Position numbers and translations under genes: made by a program. Of a stretch of DNA of 6,704 nt, positions 1-6,150 are shown one piece after another (the stretch's first letter is position 1; the number at the start of each line of letters is the position of its first letter). The stretch is from Treponema sp. (GTDB lineage: Bacteria > Spirochaetota > Spirochaetia > Treponematales > Breznakiellaceae): positions 1-6,704 of the forward strand of contig JAISPY010000232.1 of NCBI GenBank assembly GCA_031274565.1, written 5' to 3'. The notes below the pieces were generated by a model that worked only from the letters and a program-made list of their open reading frames with translations, did no database searches and was not told where the DNA came from.

Positions 1-879
1 GCTGGCCGCATCGTCGCTATCGCCGGCGAAGTCTTTCGACCTGGCTCCTATGAACTGCTCGAAGGCGAATCCCTCCAAGAACTCGTCTCCTATTACGCCG
101 ACGGTTTCACCCTCAACGCGGCGCCAGACCTGATCCGCCTATCCCGGATCAACACCCTTGAGGGCATTCCCGGAGAAACACAATTCGTGTCCTTTAAAGA
201 AAACGCCCTATTAACCCTGGAAGACCGGGATATCATCGCTATCGAAAACAAAACAATATATCGTGCCGTTGCATTTTTCGAAGGGGCGATTTCTCAAGCC
301 AGCAGCACTACTGCTGTCGAAGAAACCAATGCAGATATTGAAGGAACATCAAAGATGGAATATCCCTTTTATCACGGGGAAACCCTGGGGCACGCCGTGA
401 GAACCATCCGTAACCGATTCTCCGTAGTCTCAGATCTGGCAAACGTCTATATCTTGCGCGGTGAACGGCAGATCCCGGTTGACTTACGTCCCTTCTTATA
501 TAGCAACGATTTCTCCCATGATGTGGATCTGGAAAACGGCGATACCATTATCATTCCCTTCAGGCAATACTTTGTCCTGGTGAGCGGTGCGGTGAAGGCT
601 CCGGGGCGCTATCCCTATGTACCGGATCGGAGAGCGGACTACTATATCAATCTTGCAGGAGGGCGGGACGAGCTTTTGAACAACGGACGGGGAGTAAAAG
701 TATCCGATATGAACAATAAAACCTTATCCCTTTCAGACTTTATTTCCCCGGAATCAATGATCTCGGTGCCAACCAATACATTCACCGCTCGGTTTAATCA
801 ATTCGGACCGATTATTACCACCATCCTATCCATCGTTTCCGCGACCCTCTCAATCTTTGCGATTACCGGTGTATTCTGA
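1..879 (+). CDS. SLBB-domain polysaccharide-export-type protein, 3' part (start off left edge)
   Basis: The reading frame is open from the first base to a TGA at 877-879, giving the last 292 residues. A GTG at 187 could be mistaken for a start, but domain sequence continues upstream of it. Three SLBB-like (soluble ligand-binding beta-grasp) units can be seen. The first is at residues 4-36 (AGEVFRPGSYELLEG, then a hydrophobic helix). The second is degenerate, at about 92-140 (FFEGAISQ, later YHGETLGHAVRTI). The third is at about 191-221 (VLVSGAVKAPGRYPYV, then YYINLAGG). Such repeats are typical of Wza/KpsD-like proteins that carry capsule or exopolysaccharide through the periplasm and outer membrane. 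The C-terminus (about 268-292) is one hydrophobic stretch ending in GVF, which could be a membrane helix. No polysaccharide gene is visible beside it, so the role comes from the domain alone. GC content drops sharply near base 180. Family call is good, exact function unknown. Confidence 0.85.
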   Translation, partial: AGRIVAIAGEVFRPGSYELLEGESLQELVSYYADGFTLNAAPDLIRLSRINTLEGIPGETQFVSFKENALLTLEDRDIIAIENKTIYRAVAFFEGAISQASSTTAVEETNADIEGTSKMEYPFYHGETLGHAVRTIRNRFSVVSDLANVYILRGERQIPVDLRPFLYSNDFSHDVDLENGDTIIIPFRQYFVLVSGAVKAPGRYPYVPDRRADYYINLAGGRDELLNNGRGVKVSDMNNKTLSLSDFISPESMISVPTNTFTARFNQFGPIITTILSIVSATLSIFAITGVF

Positions 880-896
880 CCGCTTCAAACGATTCC

Positions 897-946
897 CCCG
901 CGGCATAACAGGACTGACTTAGAGAGGCATGTTATGGCCCCGCGGG
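897..946. terminator. Bulged inverted repeat between convergent genes, possible bidirectional terminator
   Basis: CCCGCGG (897-903) pairs with CCGCGGG (940-946), and CATAACA (904-910) pairs with TGTTATG (930-936). That makes a 14-bp stem with a 3-base bulge (937-939) and a 19-base loop. It lies just past the stop of the plus-strand gene and contains the TAA of the minus-strand efflux gene (932-934). Position and strength suit a terminator shared by convergent genes. No clear run of U follows on either strand, so intrinsic termination is uncertain and it may only protect 3' ends. Confidence 0.45.
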
Positions 947-2488
947 TCCTAAGAGCAGGGCATGGAGGGCCCCATCGGTTTCAAAACTCCCCAGGCTCCG
1001 GAGCGTTGCCAGGTTGCGTAAAAAACCGTACTGGGCTTTAATGAGCTGATTCTGATTCGTGCTGAGGAGACTCGCCGCATCGGAAAGACTCTGTAGGGAA
1101 TTCTGGGAAAGCCGGTATAGTTCCATGATGTATTCAAAGTGTTTCTGAGCATACTCCAGGGCTTTATAGGAAGACCGTACCGATCCTGCCTGGGCCATTG
1201 CGTCCAGCAAGGCTGCTTGCAGGTCGAGTGCGAGGGCGGCTTCGGCGTTCCGATAATCCAGGGCCGCCCGCTCCCAGGCCAGTTTCTGCTGCGCCACCTT
1301 GTTCCCAATTACCCAAAAATCCAAAGGGATGCTGCCGCTCAGGGAGAGCCTCCCCGCCGCAGGCTCAAGCCCGTTTTGGACCGTGTAATTGAGGCCGGTG
1401 GAGAGGGAAGCGCTCACCGTGGGCAGATAGTCCTTTTGGGCCAAGACAACGGATTCCTCGGCCCGTTGGGAAAGGAGACCCGCCTTGATGATGGACGGGT
1501 TATGGACCGCGGCTTCGTTCCATAAGGCCCGGTATACCCCATCAAAGGCTTCCGGGGAAAGATCCCCCAGCCGCCGCAGCAGCTCCTCATACGCCGCAAA
1601 ATCAACCCCTTCCAGTGCGGGGATTTCCTTAAGCCCCGTGAGATTCCGCAGCTTGAGGATACTGAGCGCTACCGCGCCCCGGGCCTGGTTTCGGCTGGCT
1701 TCTTTCGCTTCCTTTTCCGCCAAGGCTTGGAGGTATTCGCCTGAACGGATCATCCCGCTTTCAAACCGGAGTTCCGCGAAAGAAAGACTCAATACCGCGG
1801 TTTCTAAAGCAGCCTCCGCGGCGTTATAGGCCGCCGACGCTTCCAGTACCCCGTAATAAGCCGTATCCACCGCGTCCAGAACCGCAAAGTACTCGGAGCG
1901 GGCCTCTTTCCGAGTGATATCCGTAGTGATGGCGTTGATGGCTTTCAAGACCGGGTATTTCCCGCCATCATAGAGTTTTTGGGATATACCGAAATTAGCC
2001 CCCCCGCTGAAGTGTTCCTCGATCCGCGGTAGCTGAATGCCTTCCTGGTTCCAGAGGGTAATCGACGCGGAAGCCCCCAGGGACAGCGAAGGCAGCATGG
2101 TGTAGGTCTGGGCCTTTTCATCGAGCAGGTTGCTCTGCAGGGTCAAATTAAACTGGGCAAGGCTCCGGGAATTGGCCAGCCCCAGGCCGCGAGCCGCTTC
2201 CAAGGTCAAGGTTTCCTCCGCAGCCCCAAAAACCGCAAGGAACAGCAGCGCCACCATAACCAATTTTTTCCTATACTGCTCATGCGGCGTATGAAGCAAG
2301 TGCGGCTTCCCCGTATCTATTTTTTTCCTATACTGCTCATACGGCGTATGAAGCAAGCACGGCTTCCCCCTATCTATTTTTTTCCTATACTGCTCATGCG
2401 GCGTATGGAGCAAGCGCGGCTTCCCCCTATCTAGTGCATCCGGGTTTGTTTCCCCTACAGCCACTTTGATCTGCTGCTTACTCATCAT
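932..2488 (-). CDS. TolC-family outer-membrane efflux protein with a repeat-extended N-terminus
   Basis: This is the outer-membrane channel component of the efflux operon. Two OEP-type halves follow the usual TolC plan of alpha-helical barrel plus beta strands. Strand-like segments lie around residues 120-165 (PSLSLGASASITLW, later GISQKLYDGGK) and 355-400 (LPTVSASLSTGLNY, later PLDFWVIGNK). Long helices rich in A, E, L and Q lie between and after them. The hydrophobic signal segment (VMVALLFLAVFGAAEE) begins only at about residue 77. It is preceded by three 19-residue repeats (residues 20-76) of the form D-x-GKP-x-LLHTP-[HY]-EQYRKK. Two adjacent ATGs (2488 and 2485) follow an AGGGAG; the second is better spaced. 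A start after the repeats (ATG at 2257, or TTG at 2263 behind AGGA) would give a short conventional signal peptide, but the lysine/arginine n-region is supplied by the last repeat. The gene lies 18 bp after the permease. Family call is strong; the true N-terminus is open. Confidence 0.9.
   Translation of the reverse strand: MMSKQQIKVAVGETNPDALDRGKPRLLHTPHEQYRKKIDRGKPCLLHTPYEQYRKKIDTGKPHLLHTPHEQYRKKLVMVALLFLAVFGAAEETLTLEAARGLGLANSRSLAQFNLTLQSNLLDEKAQTYTMLPSLSLGASASITLWNQEGIQLPRIEEHFSGGANFGISQKLYDGGKYPVLKAINAITTDITRKEARSEYFAVLDAVDTAYYGVLEASAAYNAAEAALETAVLSLSFAELRFESGMIRSGEYLQALAEKEAKEASRNQARGAVALSILKLRNLTGLKEIPALEGVDFAAYEELLRRLGDLSPEAFDGVYRALWNEAAVHNPSIIKAGLLSQRAEESVVLAQKDYLPTVSASLSTGLNYTVQNGLEPAAGRLSLSGSIPLDFWVIGNKVAQQKLAWERAALDYRNAEAALALDLQAALLDAMAQAGSVRSSYKALEYAQKHFEYIMELYRLSQNSLQSLSDAASLLSTNQNQLIKAQYGFLRNLATLRSLGSFETDGALHALLLGPAGP
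2264..2434 (-). repeat. Three tandem 57-bp repeats, in frame inside the TolC-like gene
   Basis: The copies are 2264-2320, 2321-2377 and 2378-2434, contiguous and exactly 57 bp each. Each pair differs at 4 of 57 positions. Most differences are transitions, changing the variable codon to Arg, Cys or His and another to His or Tyr. The period is 19 codons, so gain or loss of a copy keeps the reading frame. On the plus strand each copy holds TGCTCAT[G/A]CG-G-CGTATG followed by AGCA after one extra base, a 10-bp stem with a single bulge (2277-2298, 2334-2355, 2391-2412). Each unit ends, in coding direction, with AGGA followed by an A run. The unit ends abruptly at the outermost copy, where the sequence becomes unrelated. 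Confidence 0.95.
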
Positions 2489-2492
2489 GGTT

Positions 2493-2498
2493 CTCCCT
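2493..2498 (-). promoter_or_regulatory. Ribosome binding site of the TolC-like gene (AGGGAG)
   Basis: AGGGAG on the minus strand lies 4 nt before the first ATG (2488) and 7 nt before the second (2485). This supports translation beginning upstream of the 57-bp repeats, so that the repeats are translated, and it favours the second ATG (protein starting MSKQQ). Confidence 0.6.
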
Positions 2499-2506
2499 AT
2501 TCCCTT

Positions 2507-3739
2507 TCACTCATACCGTAAGGCATCAATCGGATACAGCGCCGCAGCTTTCCGGGCCGGATAATAGCCAAAAGTAACGCCTACCAGTGCGGCGAAGAGG
2601 GCCGCCGCAGCCACCACCAGAGGATTAATCGCCGTGGGAACCTGCATGGCCGAGAGGATCCTGCAAACCAAGGCGGCGAGACTGATACCGATGAGACCCC
2701 CCAGGAGGCTCAACATGATGGATTCCAAGAGAAACTGCACGAGAATATCCCGCTTCCGGGCGCCTACGGCCATGCGGATCCCGATTTCTCTGGTCCGCTC
2801 CGTAACGGATACGAGCATGATGTTCATGATCCCAATGCCGCCGACCAACAGCGATACCCCGGCAATGGCCGCCAGCAAGGTGGTGAGACTGCGGGAGGTT
2901 TCCGAAGCCATGTCAATGATGTCCGCTTGATTCATGATTTCAAAATCCGCCGTATCGGTCCCGGCGAGGCGGTGCAGTTCCCTAAGGATGAGGTCCGCTT
3001 CTTTTTGAGCCGCCTCCATGTACTCCTTGTGTACCACCTGCATGGTGATCATGGAGAGATTCCGGGTATTGCTCAAACGGGTCAAAACCGTGTCCAGCGG
3101 CGCCATAATCACATCATCCTGATCGTTCCCATTGCTTCCGGCGCCCTTCTTTTCCAGAACCCCGATAACGGTGAACTGGTTCGTCCCGATCCGGACCCGC
3201 TGACCCAGGGCATCCCCGCCGCTGCCAAAGAGGTTCGTTGCCGTGGTAAGCCCCAGAACCGCTACCCGGTTCCGCGCCCGGAGATCCGTTTCATCAAAAC
3301 AGATGCCTTCCCGGAGGTTCCAGTTCCGTATGGTAAGGTAATCCGGTTCCACCCCCATGACCGTAACCGACCAGCTTCCCGTTCCCCCGAAAACCGTGAA
3401 GCTCCGCTGGCTTATCCCCGAAAGGGCCTGGGCGTAACTGGCTTCGGCTTTGAGCCGTTCCGCATCCGCTCGGGTGAGCCGGTTGGCCCGGGGCATGGTG
3501 AAGGAACCGGATTGCTGCCCCGCCCGGATGAGCATCCGCCGGGGCATGATCTGGATGAGATTGGTACCCATAGCGGTGATCCGGTTCTCGATTTCCTTCT
3601 GCGCCCCCGTTCCTATGGCAACCATGGTGATTACCGAGCCTACGCCGATGATGATCCCCAAGGCGGTGAGAAAGCTCCGCAGCCGGTTACGGAAGATATT
3701 CCTGAAACACACCACCACCAGCAAGCCCAGGGAATTCAT
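2507..3739 (-). CDS. MacB/FtsX-type ABC transporter permease
   Basis: Inner-membrane permease of the efflux system, 410 residues. Its topology is that of MacB-type transporters. One helix lies near the N-terminus (about 23-43, FLTALGIIIGVGSVITMVAIG). A large periplasmic domain follows (about 44-287). Three helices then come at about 288-312, 336-362 and 373-395. The conserved cytoplasmic stretch after helix 2, ERTREIGIRMAVGARKRDI, and the C-terminal PARKAAALYPIDALRYE are hallmarks of the family. The ATPase is a separate protein here, unlike E. coli MacB where the two are fused. The frame is open further upstream (to an ATG at 3793), but I chose the ATG at 3739. It has a near-perfect AGGAGG 6 nt upstream and its ATG overlaps the ATPase stop as ATGA, the pattern of translational coupling. 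The longer version would add an unlikely Cys/Arg-rich extension inside the ATPase gene. Confidence 0.93.
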   Translation of the reverse strand: MNSLGLLVVVCFRNIFRNRLRSFLTALGIIIGVGSVITMVAIGTGAQKEIENRITAMGTNLIQIMPRRMLIRAGQQSGSFTMPRANRLTRADAERLKAEASYAQALSGISQRSFTVFGGTGSWSVTVMGVEPDYLTIRNWNLREGICFDETDLRARNRVAVLGLTTATNLFGSGGDALGQRVRIGTNQFTVIGVLEKKGAGSNGNDQDDVIMAPLDTVLTRLSNTRNLSMITMQVVHKEYMEAAQKEADLILRELHRLAGTDTADFEIMNQADIIDMASETSRSLTTLLAAIAGVSLLVGGIGIMNIMLVSVTERTREIGIRMAVGARKRDILVQFLLESIMLSLLGGLIGISLAALVCRILSAMQVPTAINPLVVAAAALFAALVGVTFGYYPARKAAALYPIDALRYE

Positions 3740-4524
3740 ACCGTCCCTCCTGGTTCCCCGATTTCTGCACCCGAGGCATGGTTCTGTTTCCACTGGGCGA
3801 GGTCTTCCAGGGCATTCCCCCGTGCTCCCAGGGGATGGTCCCCCACCAGCTTCCCGTCCCGCAGGGTGATGACCCGTTTGGTGTAGGCTGCCAATTCAGG
3901 CTCATGGGTAACCATGATGATAGTCTTCCCCCGGTCATTGAGGGCTTGGAACAGCCCCATAATCTCCAGGGTCATCTCGGTGTCCAAGTTCCCCGTAGGC
4001 TCATCTGCCAGGATGAACGCGGGATCGTTTACCAAGGCCCGGGCAATGGCTACCCGCTGCTGCTGCCCACCGGAAAGCTGAGAGGGGAGATGGTCCATCC
4101 TATCCGTAAGCCCCACCTCCCGCAGACAAACGGCGGCCCGTTCCTTCCATTCTCGCCGCGGAATGTTCCGGTTATACAAAAGAGGGAGCGCTACGTTTTC
4201 CAACGCCGTGGTTCGGGCAAGCAAATTGAATGCCTGGAACACAAAGCCGATCTTCCGGTTTCGGATGCGGGCAAAGGCATCCGCACTGGAGCCGGAGGTT
4301 TCGATCCCCTCAAGCCGGTAGGTCCCCTGGCTGGGCTTATCCAGACAGCCCAGGATGTGCATCAACGTAGACTTCCCCGACCCCGAAGGCCCCATGACCG
4401 AGACGAACTCCCCTGCTTCCACGGAAACCGCAATCCCCCGCAAGGCCCGGACCACGATAGACTCAGCCCCAGGGCTCGCCACGGTGTAGGAACGTTGTAT
4501 CCCCTTGAGTTCAATCACCCCCAC
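3736..4524 (-). CDS. ABC transporter ATP-binding protein, MacB/LolD type
   Basis: Cytoplasmic ATPase that powers the permease, 262 residues. All nucleotide-binding motifs are intact: Walker A GPSGSGKST (45-53), Q-loop Gln97 in FVFQAFNLL, signature LSGGQQQRVAIARAL (150-164), Walker B ILADEP (171-176) with catalytic Glu175, D-loop at GNLD (178-181), and switch His207 in VTHEPE. The run LADEPTGNLD and the early IQRSY region are typical of the MacB/LolD/FtsE branch that works with four-helix permeases. The C-terminus extends about 30 residues past the usual domain end in a polar tail. The start is a GTG at 4524, 7 nt after TAGGG and only 4 bp after the stop of the fusion-protein gene. A second GTG at 4518 is possible and would remove two residues. 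The stop overlaps the permease start by ATGA. Confidence 0.95.
   Translation of the reverse strand: MGVIELKGIQRSYTVASPGAESIVVRALRGIAVSVEAGEFVSVMGPSGSGKSTLMHILGCLDKPSQGTYRLEGIETSGSSADAFARIRNRKIGFVFQAFNLLARTTALENVALPLLYNRNIPRREWKERAAVCLREVGLTDRMDHLPSQLSGGQQQRVAIARALVNDPAFILADEPTGNLDTEMTLEIMGLFQALNDRGKTIIMVTHEPELAAYTKRVITLRDGKLVGDHPLGARGNALEDLAQWKQNHASGAEIGEPGGTV
3746..3751 (-). promoter_or_regulatory. Ribosome binding site of the permease gene (AGGAGG)
   Basis: AGGAGG on the minus strand, 6 nt before the ATG at 3739 and inside the end of the ATPase gene. It decides the permease start against the longer open frame. Confidence 0.85.
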
Positions 4525-4528
4525 AGGA

Positions 4529-5923
4529 TTACCCTACCCGCTCCCGGAGGATGATCCGCATGCCCTCCAGTTCCTCATCCGTAAGCCCTTGGGCGGCATG
4601 GACCTCGGTAAAAGAACCGTCACTGATGCCGGTCCGTACCAGGATGAGATCCAGTTTACCCTGGTCATTGATGAACCACAAGGTCCGGGGAGCCGTGGAA
4701 TCGCTCCGGCCCGTACGCATGGGAGGTCCACTGACCCCGGAGCCGGGTCCTGCCTGCCGAGCCGGATCCCTCCCACGGCCTGGACCAGATTGCATCATCA
4801 GCCCCGGAAGCCCTCCGCTGTTCCGAGGGCCTGCTGCTCCTGGGTTCTGAGCCGCCTGCTGAGATGCAGCCCGGGCCGCGCTCGCGGTGTTCCGTTCCGC
4901 TTCGTGCATGCCCTGAAGCCCTGCGTTGAAGATCCGATCCGCGATTGCTTCCGCGCTCAAACCGCTGGGCTGATACCGGAGCGCGGCGTTAGGTACCCGC
5001 AGGATCGTATCCCGCCGTTCCTCGATGAATTCCACCGCACAGGTCATCCCCGGCAGTAGGGCGCCGTCCCGGTTATCCACGGTGATGATCACCGTATAGG
5101 CCACCACATTATCCGTCACCGTAGGCATGAGCCGTTTGCTTGCCACAGTACCGGAAAAGGTTCTCCCCGGGAGGGCTTCCAGGGTAAACCGCACTTCCTG
5201 ACCCGGATGGATGGAAGCTATCTCCAACTCTCCCACCCCGGTTTCGATCCGCATCTCCTCAAGGTTTTCCGCCAGGGTGAAGATGCTGGCCGCATTACTG
5301 CTGGAACTATCCGCCACGGTTTCCCCTTCGTTGATGTTCCGCTCCAGCACAATGCCGTCGATGGGGGAAGTGATGAAGGCGTATTGGTTTATCTCGGTTT
5401 CGATGACCCGGAGGCTTGCCTCTGCGGCGGCTAGTTCCGCGGCATGAATGTCCAGGGTGGTCTTCCCGGTTCTCAGTTCGTATGCAGCGATGAGGTTCTT
5501 CTCCGCCATTTGCTGCTGGTTCTGGTAGGTAAGGAGCTGGAGTTCGTAGTTGGCCCGGGCTTTAATCACCGAGGCAAGCTGCTGTTCCCGCTGGAGCTTG
5601 AGCATATCCGTGTTGAGTTCCGCCAGAACCTGGCCTTTGCGGATGATGTCATTATAATCCCCATAGACCCGTTCAACCTTGCCGCTCATCCGGGGAAGCA
5701 CTTCCACGATGGCCACCGGTTTGAGGGAACCGCTGGAGGAAACGGTCTTTTCCAGGGTCCCCCGGGCGATGGCGGTAAACTCGTAGGTTCCGACCGTGCC
5801 TCGAGCTGCCCGGGGCTTGCAGCCGCTTAGGGGCAGGAGACTCATCAGCATAAGCCCTAAAAACAGGGCGTCCCTTGGTTTCGGCATCTCCATACCCTGT
5901 TCTTTAAGCAAAAACCATGCCAT
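4529..5923 (-). CDS. MacA/HlyD-type membrane fusion lipoprotein (periplasmic adaptor)
   Basis: Periplasmic adaptor of the exporter, up to 464 residues. A lipoprotein signal runs to a lipobox LSGC with Cys35, so it is probably lipid-anchored in the inner membrane. The barrel-sandwich (lipoyl-like) halves are at about 66-108 (GSLKPVAIVEVLPRMSGKVERVYGDYNDIIRKGQVLAEL region) and 180-205 (ITSPIDGIVLERNINEGETV). An alpha-helical hairpin of about 70 residues lies between them (108-178). A beta-barrel region follows (about 220-312, with LLPGMTCAVEF). Residues 335-411 are a low-complexity Ala/Gly/Pro/Ser-rich insert before the final membrane-proximal part (WFINDQGKLDLILVRTGI). The start is uncertain. 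ATG 5923 has only a weak, distant AGGA. ATG 5887 has AGGG at 7 nt and gives a typical 22-residue lipoprotein signal, so it may be the real one. First gene of the four-gene efflux unit. Confidence 0.93.
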   Translation of the reverse strand: MAWFLLKEQGMEMPKPRDALFLGLMLMSLLPLSGCKPRAARGTVGTYEFTAIARGTLEKTVSSSGSLKPVAIVEVLPRMSGKVERVYGDYNDIIRKGQVLAELNTDMLKLQREQQLASVIKARANYELQLLTYQNQQQMAEKNLIAAYELRTGKTTLDIHAAELAAAEASLRVIETEINQYAFITSPIDGIVLERNINEGETVADSSSSNAASIFTLAENLEEMRIETGVGELEIASIHPGQEVRFTLEALPGRTFSGTVASKRLMPTVTDNVVAYTVIITVDNRDGALLPGMTCAVEFIEERRDTILRVPNAALRYQPSGLSAEAIADRIFNAGLQGMHEAERNTASAARAASQQAAQNPGAAGPRNSGGLPGLMMQSGPGRGRDPARQAGPGSGVSGPPMRTGRSDSTAPRTLWFINDQGKLDLILVRTGISDGSFTEVHAAQGLTDEELEGMRIILRERVG

Positions 5924-6144
5924 TCTTTTCTCTTTTCCTCATTACCGTACCTCCGGCTTATCGAGAACCCCCATGCAGAAATTCTCTTGGCTGAATAGGC
6001 CGCATATTCCCTTAAGGCATACGCCATGAGCATACCCTACCGGGGGGCCTCGCAGGTCCTCCATAATCGTTCATGTTCTGGTGGGCATTTCTTTCCCAGG
6101 GTGAAGCCCCCAGGCGGGTACTTTTTACCCAGATATGCTTCCCC
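5924..6144. other. Intergenic stretch upstream of the efflux operon, no convincing gene
   Basis: About 220 bases lie between the nuclease stop and the fusion-protein start. A 40-codon minus-strand frame (6064 to 5942, beginning MEDLRGPPVGY and ending LDKPEVR) is open, but it lacks a good ribosome binding site and resembles nothing I recognise. Two small hairpins can be drawn: GGGTA-CTTTT-TACCC (6117-6131 on the plus strand) and GAGAA/TTCTC around 5963-5986. Positions 6018-6034 share CATACGCC and ATGAGCA with the core of the 57-bp repeat in the TolC-like gene. The operon's leader and any regulator site should lie here. Confidence 0.5.
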
Positions 6145-6150
6145 TTACAA
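6122..6150 (-). promoter_or_regulatory. Weak candidate promoter for the efflux operon
   Basis: On the minus strand TTGTAA (6145-6150) is followed after 17 nt by TAAAAA (6122-6127). Each matches 4 of 6 bases of the sigma-70 consensus at ideal spacing. The -35 box overlaps the nuclease stop codon, and the operon's first start would lie about 190 nt downstream. This is inference only; a match of this quality can arise by chance. Confidence 0.2.

Noticed and set aside
187..189. GTG at 187 as the start of the SLBB protein
   Set aside because: A clear SLBB unit is encoded in the same frame upstream (from about base 10), and the frame is open to the left edge.
2264..2434. CRISPR array
   Set aside because: The three copies are directly contiguous with no unique spacers, and they are translated in frame within a gene.
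3740..3793. N-terminal extension of the permease to the ATG at 3793
   Set aside because: The extension lies inside the ATPase gene and reads as a Cys/Arg-rich stretch unlike permease N-termini. The ATG at 3739 has AGGAGG at ideal spacing and an ATGA coupling overlap.
2927..3886. Long open frame of 319 codons on the plus strand opposite the permease and ATPase
   Set aside because: It is antisense to two genes with intact family motifs, its translation is rich in Pro, Arg, Gly and His with no domain, and it has no credible ribosome binding site. GC-rich third positions on the other strand explain it.
3778..4554. Open frame of 258 codons on the plus strand opposite the ATPase
   Set aside because: It is a shadow of a gene with all ABC ATPase motifs, with low-complexity composition and no recognisable fold.
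6117..6131. GGGTA-CTTTT-TACCC hairpin as the terminator of the nuclease gene
   Set aside because: The stem is only 5 bp and is not followed by a U-run on the minus strand; too weak to call.
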